Source: Bacillaceae bacterium | GTDB lineage: Bacteria > Bacillota > Bacilli > Bacillales_A > Planococcaceae | Length of the DNA: 17,756 nucleotides | Assembly (NCBI GenBank): GCA_030149685.1 | Contig: JASLGI010000011.1 | Location: 1 to 17,756, forward strand | Direction of reading: 5' to 3' | Part shown: positions 1 to 9,708 of the stretch, piece by piece | Layout: the number at the start of each line of letters is the position of its first letter | Numbering within the stretch: the first letter of the stretch is position 1 | Program-made: the position numbers and the translations under genes | The notes under the pieces: model-generated | The model's database searches: none | Told to the model about the DNA's origin: nothing | What the model saw: the letters and a program-made list of their open reading frames with translations, nothing else

Positions 1-1737
1 AATACTCGAGATAATGAAATTTATTTCGAAGGAGTTTTAAACAACGTGGCCCGTCGTTATCACGATACGACGAGTAAGTATACGCAAGAACAAATGGAAA
101 AATATATGGCGCAAAATGCGTGCCCGACATGTGATGGCTACCGCTTACAAGAAAAAGCGCTCGCTGTGAAAATTAACGGCGAACATATCGGACAAGTGAC
201 GGACCGCTCGATTCAAGAGGCGTACGACTTTTTCCATACGCTCGAATTGTCAGAGATGGACCGTCAAATCGCATCACTCATTTTGCGAGAAATTGAAGAA
301 CGACTGAAGTTTTTATTAAATGTCGGACTCAATTATTTAACGCTTTCACGTGCAGCCGGGACATTGTCTGGAGGAGAAGCACAACGGATTCGTCTAGCGA
401 CACAGATCGGTTCACGTTTAACTGGGGTGTTATACATTTTAGATGAGCCGTCGATCGGGCTTCATCAACGGGATAATGATCGACTCATTGCGACACTTGA
501 AGATATGCGCGATTTAGGAAATACACTCATCGTCGTCGAACACGATGAAGATACGATGCGTGCCGCTGATTATTTAGTCGATATCGGGCCAGGCGCAGGA
601 GAGCACGGAGGAGAGATCGTCGCAGCGGGAACGCCTAAAGAAGTGATGAGTGATAAAGATTCATTGACCGGTCAATATTTAAGTGGCGAACGTTTCATCC
701 CAGTACCTGAAGAGCGACGCCCACGTGATGGCCGCGTACTTACAGTAGAAGGTGCGACAGAAAACAACTTAAAAAATATTACAGTCGATTTCCCGCTCGG
801 ACAATTTATCGCTGTTACTGGAGTGTCAGGATCTGGTAAAAGTACGCTCGTGAACGAAGTGTTGTATAAAACACTCGCTCAACAAATGAACCGAGCGAAA
901 GCACGCCCTGGCGAACATAAAGAAGTAATCGGTATCGACCAACTCGACAAAGTAATCGATATCGATCAATCACCGATCGGCCGCACACCGAGATCGAACC
1001 CGGCAACGTATACAGGGGTATTCGATGATATTCGTGACGTGTTCGCGATGACGAATGAAGCGAAAATGCGCGGATATAAAAAAGGACGTTTCAGTTTCAA
1101 CGTCAAAGGTGGGCGTTGTGAGGCGTGTCGCGGAGACGGAATTTTAAAAATCGAAATGCACTTTTTACCTGACGTGTACGTCCCTTGTGAAGTATGTGAC
1201 GGAAAGCGATACAATCGTGAAACGCTCGAAGTGAAATATAAAGGGAAAAATATTTCAGACGTTTTAAACATGACTGTCGATGAAGCAGTACTTTTCTTTG
1301 AACCGATTCCGAAAATCCATCGAAAATTACAGACACTCGTCGATGTCGGACTCGATTACATCCGTCTCGGTCAACCAGCGACGACTCTTTCAGGTGGAGA
1401 AGCGCAACGTGTGAAACTCGCTTCTGAATTGCATAAACGGTCGACAGGAAAATCGATTTACATTTTAGACGAACCGACGACCGGTTTACACGTGCACGAC
1501 ATTGCGAAGTTATTAAAAGTGTTGCAACGTCTCGTTGACGGTGGAAATACAGTCATCGTGATCGAACACAATTTAGATGTGATTAAAACTGTCGACTATA
1601 TGATCGACCTCGGTCCAGAAGGTGGCGACGGTGGGGGAGAAATCGTTGCGACAGGAACGCCAGAAGAAATCGTGCAAGTAGAAGCGTCGTATACGGGCCA
1701 ATATTTAGCGCCGATTTTAAAACGAGATCGTCGATAA
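1..1737 (+). CDS. uvrA: Excinuclease ABC subunit A (3' part, cut by window start)
   Basis: UvrA is the DNA-damage recognition ATPase of nucleotide excision repair; it works as a dimer with UvrB. The reading frame is open from base 1, so the N-terminal ~370 residues of a ~950-residue protein lie outside the window. In the visible 578 residues I see a CPTC cysteine pair near residue 41 of the fragment. The first ABC signature LSGGEAQ is near 122, followed by the Walker B segment ILDEP. The second Walker [10 protein letters not shown], is near 274, and a zinc module has Cys pairs CEAC and CEVC near 373-399. The second LSGGEAQ is near 463, followed by ILDEP. All key motifs are intact. A GTG at 46 is internal and not the start. 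No terminator is visible before the next gene, so readthrough is possible. Confidence 0.98.
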   Translation, partial: NTRDNEIYFEGVLNNVARRYHDTTSKYTQEQMEKYMAQNACPTCDGYRLQEKALAVKINGEHIGQVTDRSIQEAYDFFHTLELSEMDRQIASLILREIEERLKFLLNVGLNYLTLSRAAGTLSGGEAQRIRLATQIGSRLTGVLYILDEPSIGLHQRDNDRLIATLEDMRDLGNTLIVVEHDEDTMRAADYLVDIGPGAGEHGGEIVAAGTPKEVMSDKDSLTGQYLSGERFIPVPEERRPRDGRVLTVEGATENNLKNITVDFPLGQFIAVTGVSGSGKSTLVNEVLYKTLAQQMNRAKARPGEHKEVIGIDQLDKVIDIDQSPIGRTPRSNPATYTGVFDDIRDVFAMTNEAKMRGYKKGRFSFNVKGGRCEACRGDGILKIEMHFLPDVYVPCEVCDGKRYNRETLEVKYKGKNISDVLNMTVDEAVLFFEPIPKIHRKLQTLVDVGLDYIRLGQPATTLSGGEAQRVKLASELHKRSTGKSIYILDEPTTGLHVHDIAKLLKVLQRLVDGGNTVIVIEHNLDVIKTVDYMIDLGPEGGDGGGEIVATGTPEEIVQVEASYTGQYLAPILKRDRR

Positions 1738-1738
1738 G

Positions 1739-1767
1739 TGAAACTTTTTTAACGAGTCGTTCGTATT
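1739..1767 (+). promoter_or_regulatory. ECF sigma-W-type promoter of the yvlB-like gene
   Basis: TGAAAC at 1739-1744, followed directly by a T-run, then 17 nt, then CGTA at 1762-1765. This matches the sigma-W-type -35 (TGAAAC plus T-run) and -10 (CGTA) elements. It sits between the uvrA stop and the ribosome binding site at 1787-1793. In B. subtilis the yvl operon is a sigma-W target, which supports the call. The motif is seen directly; its use by an ECF sigma factor is inferred. Confidence 0.72.
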
Positions 1768-1801
1768 ATAACTAGCTACACAATACAAGGAGGCGTTTTT
1801 C

Positions 1802-2920
1802 ATGCAAGAAAAGAAAAAAAGAATTTTAGACCTCGTCGAACAAGGAATTTTGACTTCAGAAGAAGCACTCGTACTACTCGAGCGACTGAATGAACGATCA
1901 GCAACAGAACAACCGACAGAAGAGCGTACAACATTTACAGAAGAAGAGAAACGTGAAGAGCCATTTACGAACGGTTCAAATAAAACGTTTTTCGATGAAG
2001 TTGCGAAAGATTTAGCGCAAGTCGGTAGCCAGTTCATGGGCTTCATGAAAACAGCGGTCGATCAAGTGAAAGATTTTGATGTAAAAAACGCAGCGGTCGT
2101 TCATGAAACACTTCAAGAGGAACGGACATTTTCGGCTGAAGATGTAGAACGTTTATCATTTGATCTCGCACACGGAGACGTTGCGATTGCATCGAGTGAG
2201 CGAAGTGATATTCATGTAACGTTTGACGTAGACGTATATGCTCCGATGCCAAAAGCGGAAGCAGAAGAACATTTCGCGCGTTACGTGCAGGCAGTCGTTC
2301 GAAAAGAAACATTATATATTTCGAGCCAATGGAAACTCGCGAATGTGAAAGTGACGCTCCAACTTCCGAAAAAAACGTATGATCGTTTGCATATCGGCAC
2401 GAATAAAGGAGATGTGACGATCGGTGATGTTACGACACGTATTTTAAATGTCGATACAGTAGCTGGAGGCGTAACGGTCGATGCGGTCGATTTTACAGAT
2501 AGTACGATTGAAACGAAACATGGGAAAGTAAAGGTAACAAATAGTATTGGGCGCACATTAGATGTCGATACAGTGAACGGTGAAGTCTCTGTTCATAGTA
2601 GCTTAGAAGAAGTAGAGTTAGAATCGACAAATGGCGGTGTAATTTTCACAGCGACGAACCGTTTGCGTAAACTCGATATCGATACATCTCTCGGTTCGAT
2701 TGAAGTGTATGTGCCGAAAACATTAACGTTCAAAGGCGAAGCTGAAACGAAAATCGGTCAACTCGACGTTCGTTTAGACGAAGCGCGTTATGAAAAAGAA
2801 GAACGTGAATTTTTCCAAAAAGAATTAAAGTTTGCTCAAGACGGTGTGACAGATGAAGCGAACATTGATCTTGATACAAATGTCGGAACGATTCTCGTTC
2901 GTCATACGACAGTAGAATAA
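1802..2920 (+). CDS. yvlB: DUF4097 family beta-repeat protein, YvlB-like
   Basis: A 372-residue protein with two parts. Residues ~1-32 form a short helical SHOCT-like segment (KKRILDLVEQGILTSEEALVLLE). After a Glu/Thr-rich linker (~35-65) comes a long beta-strand region of DUF4097 type. There, motifs like D-T-x-x-G-x-V recur (NVDTVAGGVTV, DVDTVNGEVSV, DIDTSLGSIEV, DLDTNVGTILV), suggesting a beta-helix or solenoid. There is no signal peptide or membrane segment. The start has an AAGGAGG ribosome binding site at 1787-1793, 8 nt upstream. It lies between uvrA and hprK, as yvlB lies near hprK in B. subtilis. The usual partners yvlA, yvlC and yvlD are absent here. The molecular function is unknown; a role in envelope stress is inferred from the ECF-type promoter. 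Confidence 0.82.
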   Translation: MQEKKKRILDLVEQGILTSEEALVLLERLNERSATEQPTEERTTFTEEEKREEPFTNGSNKTFFDEVAKDLAQVGSQFMGFMKTAVDQVKDFDVKNAAVVHETLQEERTFSAEDVERLSFDLAHGDVAIASSERSDIHVTFDVDVYAPMPKAEAEEHFARYVQAVVRKETLYISSQWKLANVKVTLQLPKKTYDRLHIGTNKGDVTIGDVTTRILNVDTVAGGVTVDAVDFTDSTIETKHGKVKVTNSIGRTLDVDTVNGEVSVHSSLEEVELESTNGGVIFTATNRLRKLDIDTSLGSIEVYVPKTLTFKGEAETKIGQLDVRLDEARYEKEEREFFQKELKFAQDGVTDEANIDLDTNVGTILVRHTTVE

Positions 2921-2924
2921 GAAG

Positions 2925-2960
2925 AAACGTGTACTCTTTCGAGGGTGCACGTTTTTCTTT
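2925..2960 (+). terminator. Rho-independent terminator after yvlB
   Basis: A 13-bp stem with G-U pairs, AAACGTGTACTCT paired with AGGGTGCACGTTT, is capped by a TTCG tetraloop (2938-2941) and followed by TTCTTTC. It begins 4 nt after the yvlB stop and should separate yvlB from hprK. Confidence 0.85.
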
Positions 2961-3032
2961 CTCTCTTTCATTCTGTTAAACTAACGATAGTCATTCATGA
3001 TTACGTCTATTAAGAAAGAAAAGAGGGATTTC

Positions 3033-3983
3033 ATGTCATCGATTACTGTATACGATGTGAAAGAAGCATTTGATTTAGAAGTAGTAAGCGGAGAGGAATG
3101 GCTCGACCGTGAAGTGACAACAGGTGACGTTTCGCGTCCGGGATTAGAAATGGCCGGATTTTTCGATTTTTACCCAGCAGAACGTATTCAACTACTCGGT
3201 AAAAAAGAAATGACTTACGTCGAGCGTTTACCAGCAATTGAGCGGATGAAACGGCTCCAACGCCTCTGTACAAAAGAAACGCCGGCTTTCATTTTAGCTC
3301 ACGGAATTGAAGGGCCCCGCGAGTTGTTTTATGTCGCGTCTGAACAACGAATTCCAATTCTTCGTACGCCGCATCAAACGACTCGTTTTAGCGGAATGTT
3401 GACGAATTTTTTAGAAGGAAAACTCGCACCGATGACGACGATTCACGGAGTGCTCGTTGACGTGTATGGCGTCGGTGTATTAATTACAGGAAAAAGTGGC
3501 GTCGGTAAAAGTGAAACAGCTCTAGAACTCGTTAAACGTGGTCACCGGCTCGTCGCAGATGATGTCGTCGAAATTCGACAAGTTGCGAAAAACGTTTTGA
3601 TCGGTAATTCACCGAAGCTACTCGAGCATATGTTAGAAATTCGCGGCGTCGGGATTATCGATTTAATGGTGTTATTCGGGGCAAGTTCTGTAAAAGATAA
3701 TAAGCGTATTTTACTTGCGATCGATTTAGAGTTATGGGATGAAGAAAAAGAGTATGACCGACTCGGACTTGACGAACATAAAGTGAAAATTATCGATTCT
3801 GAAATTACGAAGTTAACGGTGCCTGTTCGACCAGGACGGAACTTATCGGTCATTATTGAAGTAGCGGCGATGGACTACCGGATGAAGAAGCTCGGTATTA
3901 ACGCAGCGGAACAATTTACGCAACGGCTTGAAGAAGAAGTGCGTAAAAATGCGTTGAAGGAGGAGCAAAAACGACATGATTAA
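3033..3983 (+). CDS. hprK: HPr(Ser) kinase/phosphorylase
   Basis: HprK is the bifunctional sensor enzyme of carbon catabolite repression in Firmicutes. It phosphorylates Ser46 of HPr and Crh and also removes the phosphate. The protein is 316 residues, the usual length. His138 is in TTIHG, the Walker A GKSGVGKS is at ~153-160, and the acidic pair VADDVV is at ~176-177. The family signature [16 protein letters not shown] is at ~201-216. The start at 3033 is preceded by AAGAGGG at 3020-3026; an in-frame ATG at 2997 would add 12 residues but has no ribosome binding site. The gene overlaps lgt by 8 nt, so the two are likely translationally coupled. Its substrate Crh is encoded downstream at 11670. 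Confidence 0.97.
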   Translation: MSSITVYDVKEAFDLEVVSGEEWLDREVTTGDVSRPGLEMAGFFDFYPAERIQLLGKKEMTYVERLPAIERMKRLQRLCTKETPAFILAHGIEGPRELFYVASEQRIPILRTPHQTTRFSGMLTNFLEGKLAPMTTIHGVLVDVYGVGVLITGKSGVGKSETALELVKRGHRLVADDVVEIRQVAKNVLIGNSPKLLEHMLEIRGVGIIDLMVLFGASSVKDNKRILLAIDLELWDEEKEYDRLGLDEHKVKIIDSEITKLTVPVRPGRNLSVIIEVAAMDYRMKKLGINAAEQFTQRLEEEVRKNALKEEQKRHD

Positions 3984-4788
3984 TGCTTTTCATTTACTCG
4001 CACTTGACCCTGTCGCTTTTGAGCTCGGTCCACTCAGTGTTCGTTGGTATGGGATTTTAATCGCAAGTGGTGTATTACTCGCTTATCTCATCGTTCAAAA
4101 AGAAGCGAAACGTCTCGGATTCCACGAAGAGTTTTTTATCGACTTACTTTTATGGATGTTGCCGATTGCGATTATTGGTGCGCGAACGTATTATGTCATT
4201 TTTGAATGGCATCGTTACGCAGACCATCCGATCCGTGCACTTTATATATGGGAAGGCGGGCTTGCAATTCACGGAGCGCTCATTGCCGGAGCGATTACCG
4301 CTTATTTCTTTACGAAATCACGCAATGAATCGTTTTGGAAAGTCGGTGATGTCGTCGTTCCAGGAGTACTTGTCGGTCAAATCATCGGTCGATGGGGAAA
4401 CTTCATGAACCAAGAAGCTCATGGAGATGCCGTTTCGGAAACGTTTCTTCAAAGTACACCGATTCCGAATTGGATCATGGAACAAATGACGATCAACGGT
4501 GTAACGTATCATCCGACATTTTTATATGAATCACTTTGGAATACAGTCGGTTTCATCATTCTTTTATTTTTCCGTAGAAAAAATCCAATTCGCGGTGAAG
4601 TCTTTTTATTTTACGTCGTATGGTATTCCGTCGGGCGATTTTTCATCGAAGGGATGCGTACAGACAGTCTCGTATTTTTCGGATTGAAAGCGGCACAAAT
4701 TGTCTCGCTTGCAGGAATTATTATCGGTCTCAGCCTCATCATTTATCGCCGTTGGATTCGTCCGACAAATGTGCGTTATGAAGACTGA
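3976..4788 (+). CDS. lgt: Phosphatidylglycerol:prolipoprotein diacylglyceryl transferase
   Basis: Lgt is an integral membrane enzyme that moves diacylglycerol from phosphatidylglycerol to the lipobox cysteine of prolipoproteins, the first step of lipoprotein maturation. The protein is 270 residues with about seven hydrophobic segments. Diagnostic motifs are GGLAIHG (His99) and the Lgt signature [10 protein letters not shown] at ~138-147, followed by HPTFLYES. The start ATG overlaps the last codons of hprK, and an AAGGAGG site lies at 3957-3963 inside hprK. This hprK-lgt pairing is common in Bacillales. A candidate substrate in this window is the lipoprotein encoded at 14122. Confidence 0.97.
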   Translation: MINAFHLLALDPVAFELGPLSVRWYGILIASGVLLAYLIVQKEAKRLGFHEEFFIDLLLWMLPIAIIGARTYYVIFEWHRYADHPIRALYIWEGGLAIHGALIAGAITAYFFTKSRNESFWKVGDVVVPGVLVGQIIGRWGNFMNQEAHGDAVSETFLQSTPIPNWIMEQMTINGVTYHPTFLYESLWNTVGFIILLFFRRKNPIRGEVFLFYVVWYSVGRFFIEGMRTDSLVFFGLKAAQIVSLAGIIIGLSLIIYRRWIRPTNVRYED

Positions 4789-4799
4789 AAAAGAGTATC

Positions 4800-4808
4800 T
4801 GTTATAAT
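4800..4808 (+). promoter_or_regulatory. Extended -10 promoter of ppaX-yvoF
   Basis: TGTTATAAT is a perfect extended -10 element (TG, one base, TATAAT), just after the lgt stop. No convincing -35 is seen 17 nt upstream (GAAGAC), which is tolerated with an extended -10. The resulting leader contains a small hairpin, CGGCA (4818-4822) with TGCCG (4833-4837), before the ribosome binding site. Confidence 0.7.
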
Positions 4809-4866
4809 AAAGAGGTACGGCACTTGATTAACTGCCGATAAAATGAAAGAAAAGGGGATACATCCA

Positions 4867-5520
4867 TTGACAAAACCGATTAAAACAATTTTATTTGATT
4901 TTGATGGGACTTTGTTTGATACGAATGAGTTAATCGTTCGTACGTTCCAACACGTATTAGATAAATATCATCCAGGTGAATATACAGAAGAAGACATCTT
5001 ACCGTTTTTAGGTCCACCGCTCATTGACACGTTTAAAAAGATTAACCCAGAAAATTATGAGGAACTCGTCGCAGAGTATCGTCGCTGGAACATTGAGCAC
5101 CATGACGAATACGTAAAAGAGTTCGACGGTGTATCAGATACATTGTTTGCATTGAAAGAGCGCGGTCTCGATTTAGCGGTCGTTTCGACGAAGCGTCGTG
5201 ACGTTCTCGATAAAGGAGTCAATCAACTACGCGGTCGTTACACATTTAGTGAGGTCATTAGCTTAGACGATGTAGAACATGCGAAACCACATCCAGAACC
5301 ACTTGAAAAAGCGATGACTGCACTCGGAGCAGATCCAGAAACGACGATTATGGTCGGTGACAACTCTCATGACATTGAAGGTGGACAAAATGCAGGTGTT
5401 CGCACAGTAGGCGTGAAGTGGTCATTGAAAGGTGAAGCGTTTTTACGTCAATTTGAGCCAGATTATATGATCGACGATATTCGAGACATTTTAACGATCG
5501 TTGATGAGGCGAATGCGTGA
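4867..5520 (+). CDS. ppaX: Pyrophosphatase PpaX, HAD superfamily
   Basis: PpaX belongs to the HAD hydrolases. The B. subtilis enzyme hydrolyses pyrophosphate released when HprK dephosphorylates HPr(Ser-P), so its place after hprK-lgt is meaningful. I chose the TTG at 4867, which gives 217 residues (M-TKPIKTILF). AAAGGGG lies about 10 nt upstream and the length matches the family. The ATG at 4843 would add 8 residues but has no ribosome binding site. HAD motif I is DFDGT (Asp11, Asp13), motif II is VVST, the motif III lysine is in HAKPHPEP, and motif IV is VGDNSHD. The family's typical INTNEL-like segment is present as FDTNEL. The stop codon overlaps the yvoF start (GTGA). Confidence 0.92.
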   Translation: MTKPIKTILFDFDGTLFDTNELIVRTFQHVLDKYHPGEYTEEDILPFLGPPLIDTFKKINPENYEELVAEYRRWNIEHHDEYVKEFDGVSDTLFALKERGLDLAVVSTKRRDVLDKGVNQLRGRYTFSEVISLDDVEHAKPHPEPLEKAMTALGADPETTIMVGDNSHDIEGGQNAGVRTVGVKWSLKGEAFLRQFEPDYMIDDIRDILTIVDEANA

Positions 5521-6020
5521 GACGACTTGAGCGCTACCCGTCCAAAGGAAAAGCAAATTCCTTATGGTATATGTACAAAACGGTCTCATTTTGGAAAGTC
5601 GTAAAAAACTTCATCGTCATTCAACTTTCGCGTATAACACCTTTTTTATCGTGGAAAATATGGATGTACCGACATTTATTAAAAATGGAAGTCGGAGATC
5701 AAACGTCGTGGGCACTGATGGTAATGCCGGACTCGATGTTTCCAGAACGTATTAAAGTCGGAAGTAATTCCATTATCGGTTTTAATACGACGATTTTAGC
5801 GCATGAATATTTAATTGATGAATATCGATTAGGAGATGTCGTCATCGGAGACGATGTAATGATCGGAGCGAATACGACAATTCTTCCAGGTGTAACGATT
5901 GGTGACGGCGCCATCGTAAGCGCGATGACACTCGTTCATCGCGATGTGCCACCAGGAGCATTTGTCGGTGGGAATCCGATGCAAATTATTCGTCCGGGCA
6001 CTGAAAACGATTCACATTGA
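5517..6020 (+). CDS. yvoF: Left-handed beta-helix acetyltransferase, YvoF family
   Basis: A 167-residue acyltransferase of the LbH/hexapeptide-repeat superfamily. It starts at a GTG that overlaps the ppaX stop, with GAGG at 5506-5509. The N-terminal ~50 residues are basic and aromatic (LWYMYKTVSFWKVVKNF), as in B. subtilis YvoF. The C-terminal half shows hexapeptide-like turns (VGSNSIIGFN, VIGDDVMIGAN, VTIGDGAIVSA) and ends with the GGNP motif typical of these transferases. The substrate is unknown. Close synteny with ppaX supports orthology rather than assignment to Cys, maltose or virginiamycin acetyltransferases. Confidence 0.88.
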   Translation: MRRLERYPSKGKANSLWYMYKTVSFWKVVKNFIVIQLSRITPFLSWKIWMYRHLLKMEVGDQTSWALMVMPDSMFPERIKVGSNSIIGFNTTILAHEYLIDEYRLGDVVIGDDVMIGANTTILPGVTIGDGAIVSAMTLVHRDVPPGAFVGGNPMQIIRPGTENDSH

Positions 6021-6026
6021 TAAACG

Positions 6027-6035
6027 TGTTATGAT
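6027..6035 (+). promoter_or_regulatory. Probable extended -10 promoter of the TPR-HTH gene
   Basis: TGTTATGAT (TG, one base, TATGAT) begins 7 nt after the yvoF stop. No good -35 lies at the right distance. Initiation near 6042 would place the hairpin at 6059-6077 inside the leader of the next gene. Confidence 0.5.
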
Positions 6036-6058
6036 AGAATATAGATAACTTAGGAAGA

Positions 6059-6086
6059 AGGGACGGAGAACGTTCCTTTTTCTTTT
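6059..6086 (+). terminator. Terminator-like hairpin ahead of the TPR-HTH gene
   Basis: Stem AGGGACG (6059-6065) with CGTTCCT (6071-6077), 7 bp including one G-U, loop GAGAA, followed by TTTTCTTTTT. The U-tract ends 2 nt before the ribosome binding site of the gene at 6101. It can end ppaX-yvoF transcripts or act as an attenuator on the downstream gene. Confidence 0.6.
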
Positions 6087-6100
6087 TCGGAGGAATATGA

Positions 6101-7603
6101 TTGACAAAAAAACGAATGAATACTCGTCAAAATATCATTACCTTCGTGCCGGACGCATCTTTTTATTACGAGCGTGCAAATCGCGCGCTCCAAAAGGAGG
6201 ATCGCGGGCGGGCGAAGCGATATTTTGAACGAGCATATGAATTAGACTCGACAGATATCGAAGGTTTGATCGATTACAGTTTATTTTTAATTGAAGAAAG
6301 CCGTTTTACGGAAGCGTATGAATGTTTGAAAAAAGCTCGCACGCTTGATCCGAACTACGATGAGATTACGTACTATTTAGCAGAAGTACATGCGCATTTA
6401 GGATTACTTATCGAAGCGAAACAATATGCCGAACAATATATTGAGGAATCGGGCGAAGGTGAATTTACAGAAGAAGCAGAAGCGATTATCGATTTTGCTG
6501 AACAAGAAGGTGTAGAGCTTTTAGATGAAGAGTTTACGAGTGAAATTTTCTTCATGCAAGAAAAAGCACAACGAAAAATGGAAGAGGGCGACTTTGAAGG
6601 GGCAGCGAGTATTTTTGAAGACCTCGTCGTCGATTATCCAGATTTGCTCGCAGCGTCAAACAACTTAGCTCTTTCTTATTTTTATACGAACCGACTCGAT
6701 GAAGCGAAAGATTTATTGCGCGATGTGTTAGAAGAAGATCCAGGAAATGTTCATGCTTTATGTAATTTAGCTGTCTTCTTCTATTATGAGCGTCGTCAAC
6801 CGCTATTAGAAGAATTGATCGGTGTGTTAAAAAAAGTTTATCCGATACCTTTAGAACATCAGTTTAAAATCGGTGCGACATTCGGTTTGATTGGTGAATA
6901 CAATGAAGCGTACGAACGACTGCGCCGCTTAGAACGTTACGGATACCGAGACGATATCGGCTTTTATTTTTGGTTATCACAAGCCGCTTATTATTCAGGC
7001 CGTATCGATGAAGCGAAACGTGCACATGAAAAACTGATTGAACTCGATCCATCGAAGGATGGGACAGAACCGTGGAGCGAAATCGAAGAAAAAGAAGGAT
7101 ATGAACATAATTACGAGCATCTCGTAGAACAATTAACGACTCCTCTTCCTTCCCGACGTTTGTACGGGTTGTTTTTACTCGGGAAGACGATTCATCAGCA
7201 AGCGCTTATCTCGCATGCGCACTATATTCAATTAGACACTTTGTTACCGATTGAACAATTGTTTTTCGTCTATGCGATCGATCCAGGATTTGTCGAATCA
7301 CACGATGGAGACGACCCACAATTGCGTTCAATCCAAGTAGCAGAACTACTTTATGAACAACATGCACCGTTGGATGAACGAGGAGATAAAGTTCTTAGAC
7401 AATGGTTTGCGTTTTCAATTCTTGCTTACGGATTTAAATATCCATTTTTAAATCCCGAAGCAATTGCTGCAGCTTTTGATTACAATCAACGTCAACAAAA
7501 TGAAAAAGTGACGAAAAAAGAAATTGCGGCAATTTACGGTATTAGTGTACCGACATTATCAAAATATTTAAAAGAACTTTTTGCTATTTATCCCCCTCAG
7601 TAA
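6101..7603 (+). CDS. yvcD: TPR-repeat protein with C-terminal helix-turn-helix, YvcD-like
   Basis: A 500-residue cytoplasmic protein. Residues ~15-330 contain tandem tetratricopeptide-like helices, for example ALQKEDRGRAKRYFERAYEL, ARTLDPNYDEITYYLAEV and DVLEEDPGNVHALCNLAVF. The middle (~350-450) is less repetitive. The last ~35 residues (KVTKKEIAAIYGISVPTLSK) look like a helix-turn-helix. The start is TTG at 6101 with TCGGAGGAA at 6088-6096; an in-frame ATG at 6116 is an alternative. An ATG at 6097 is out of frame. Position before trxB matches the YvcD-type TPR gene of Bacillus and Staphylococcus. No enzymatic motif is seen. The function is unknown, and DNA binding is inferred only from the C-terminal pattern. 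Confidence 0.8.
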   Translation: MTKKRMNTRQNIITFVPDASFYYERANRALQKEDRGRAKRYFERAYELDSTDIEGLIDYSLFLIEESRFTEAYECLKKARTLDPNYDEITYYLAEVHAHLGLLIEAKQYAEQYIEESGEGEFTEEAEAIIDFAEQEGVELLDEEFTSEIFFMQEKAQRKMEEGDFEGAASIFEDLVVDYPDLLAASNNLALSYFYTNRLDEAKDLLRDVLEEDPGNVHALCNLAVFFYYERRQPLLEELIGVLKKVYPIPLEHQFKIGATFGLIGEYNEAYERLRRLERYGYRDDIGFYFWLSQAAYYSGRIDEAKRAHEKLIELDPSKDGTEPWSEIEEKEGYEHNYEHLVEQLTTPLPSRRLYGLFLLGKTIHQQALISHAHYIQLDTLLPIEQLFFVYAIDPGFVESHDGDDPQLRSIQVAELLYEQHAPLDERGDKVLRQWFAFSILAYGFKYPFLNPEAIAAAFDYNQRQQNEKVTKKEIAAIYGISVPTLSKYLKELFAIYPPQ

Positions 7604-7622
7604 GTACCTATAGGGGTATAGG
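7604..7622. promoter_or_regulatory. Inverted repeat upstream of trxB, possible CsoR/CstR-like operator
   Basis: CCTATA-GGGG-TATAGG at 7607-7622 is a perfect 6-bp dyad. The right part, TATAGGGGTAT, resembles half of the GC-capped operators bound by CsoR/CstR-family repressors; the left half lacks the full C-run. A candidate -10 (TATATA at 7663-7668) lies about 40 nt downstream, with no clear -35. It could also be only an RNA hairpin after the upstream gene. Confidence 0.35.
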
Positions 7623-7697
7623 CAAATAAGTTGAATTCCTACAGGAAATCACGTACGATTTGTATATAAAACTTACGAAAGTAGTGGAGGAGATTGA

Positions 7698-8645
<948 letters not shown>

Positions 8646-8659
8646 GACGAACAGTCTTG

Positions 8660-8690
8660 TAGGAGGGCGCTAATCGCTCTCCTATTTTTT
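8660..8690 (+). terminator. Rho-independent terminator after trxB
   Basis: TAGGAGGGCG pairs with CGCTCTCCTA (10 bp, one G-U), loop CTAAT, followed by six T residues. It separates trxB from the rapZ operon. Confidence 0.93.
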
Positions 8691-8716
8691 CGGTTCAAAA
8701 TCAGAGGGGACAATTT

Positions 8717-8745
8717 TTGTCGAAAGTGTAGAAACATAGTATACT
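8717..8745 (+). promoter_or_regulatory. Sigma-A promoter of the rapZ-yvcK-whiA-crh operon
   Basis: TTGTCG at 8717-8722, a 17-nt spacer, and TATACT at 8740-8745. This lies between the trxB terminator and the rapZ start, giving a leader of about 65 nt. No further promoter is seen before crh. Confidence 0.75.
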
Positions 8746-8816
8746 AAAGAAGATTGAAACCTCGAATGAAAAAGAGTAAAGTAGATGAAGATAACCGTCT
8801 ACGAGGGGGAGAAAAT

Positions 8817-9701
8817 ATGGACAGTGCTCGAACACCAGAAATAGAACTTGTCATCATTACAGGAATGTCTGGGGCAGGAAAAACAGTCGCGATGCAAAGT
8901 TTTGAAGATTTGGGCTTTTATTGTATCGATAATTTACCACCCGAGCTGTTACGAAAGTTTTTAAAGTTAATGATTGACGCAGAACATCCGATGCGCCGCA
9001 TTGCAGCTGTCATGGATACACGTGGAGGCGATTTGTTTGCAGCACTCACGGATGCACTTGATGAAATTTCCGCATTAGAACATATTTCGACCCAAGTATT
9101 ATTTTTAGATGCAGAAGATGAAATGCTCGTAAATCGTTATAAAGAAACGAGACGATCGCATCCATTAGCTGGAACAGGCCTTCCGTTAGAAGGTATTCGA
9201 AAAGAACGAGAAGCATTGTCGAAACTAAAAGGACATGCTCGCTATATTTACGATACGACGCATTTAAAACCGAGAGAACTTCGAGAGAAAATTATTCAAG
9301 ATTTTTCATTACAAGGAGATGCACCTTTTACCGTGCACTTTATGTCCTTCGGTTTTAAACACGGAATGCCAATCGATGCCGACGTCGTCTTCGATGTACG
9401 TTTTTTACCGAATCCTTTTTATGTGCCGGAATTACGTCCGAAAACAGGAATGGACCGTGAAGTATATGAATATGTACTGAAGTGGCAAGATACGAAAGTG
9501 TTAATTGAAAAATTAACGGATTTATTTCAATTTCTTTTACCACAATATAAACGCGAAGGAAAGTCGCAAGTCGTCATCGCTTTCGGTTGTACAGGAGGTC
9601 AACACCGCTCTGTCACTTTAGCGAATTACTTTAGTCAACAGTTTGATGATACGTATGAAGTGTATACGACACATCGCGATATCGAAAAAAGAAAGAGGTG
9701 A
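8817..9701 (+). CDS. rapZ: RNase adapter/nucleotide-binding protein RapZ (YvcJ)
   Basis: A P-loop ATP/GTP-binding protein of the RapZ/YvcJ family, 294 residues. In E. coli RapZ guides RNase E to the GlmZ small RNA. In Bacillus YvcJ the target is not established, although YvcJ has nucleotidase activity and affects competence. Walker A GMSGAGKT is at ~16-23 and the C-terminal family motif [10 protein letters not shown] is at ~257-266. The start is ATG at 8817 with GAGGGGGAGA just upstream. A longer frame from TTG at 8754 would begin within 10 nt of the -10 element and has no ribosome binding site. The gene ends 7 nt before yvcK. Confidence 0.95.
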   Translation: MDSARTPEIELVIITGMSGAGKTVAMQSFEDLGFYCIDNLPPELLRKFLKLMIDAEHPMRRIAAVMDTRGGDLFAALTDALDEISALEHISTQVLFLDAEDEMLVNRYKETRRSHPLAGTGLPLEGIRKEREALSKLKGHARYIYDTTHLKPRELREKIIQDFSLQGDAPFTVHFMSFGFKHGMPIDADVVFDVRFLPNPFYVPELRPKTGMDREVYEYVLKWQDTKVLIEKLTDLFQFLLPQYKREGKSQVVIAFGCTGGQHRSVTLANYFSQQFDDTYEVYTTHRDIEKRKR

Positions 9702-9708
9702 GTATCAA

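Noticed and set aside
4067..4408. 113-codon open frame in another frame within lgt
   Set aside because: It lies inside a gene with diagnostic Lgt motifs and shows no family features.
4818..4837. Hairpin CGGCA/TGCCG in the ppaX leader as a riboswitch or terminator
   Set aside because: Only 5 bp with a 10-nt loop and no T-run or known aptamer sequence.
6002..6016. cre-like sequence TGAAAACGATTCACA at the end of yvoF (CcpA site)
   Set aside because: The CG core and left half fit, but the right half is off by one base and lacks the consensus symmetry. A chance match is likely.
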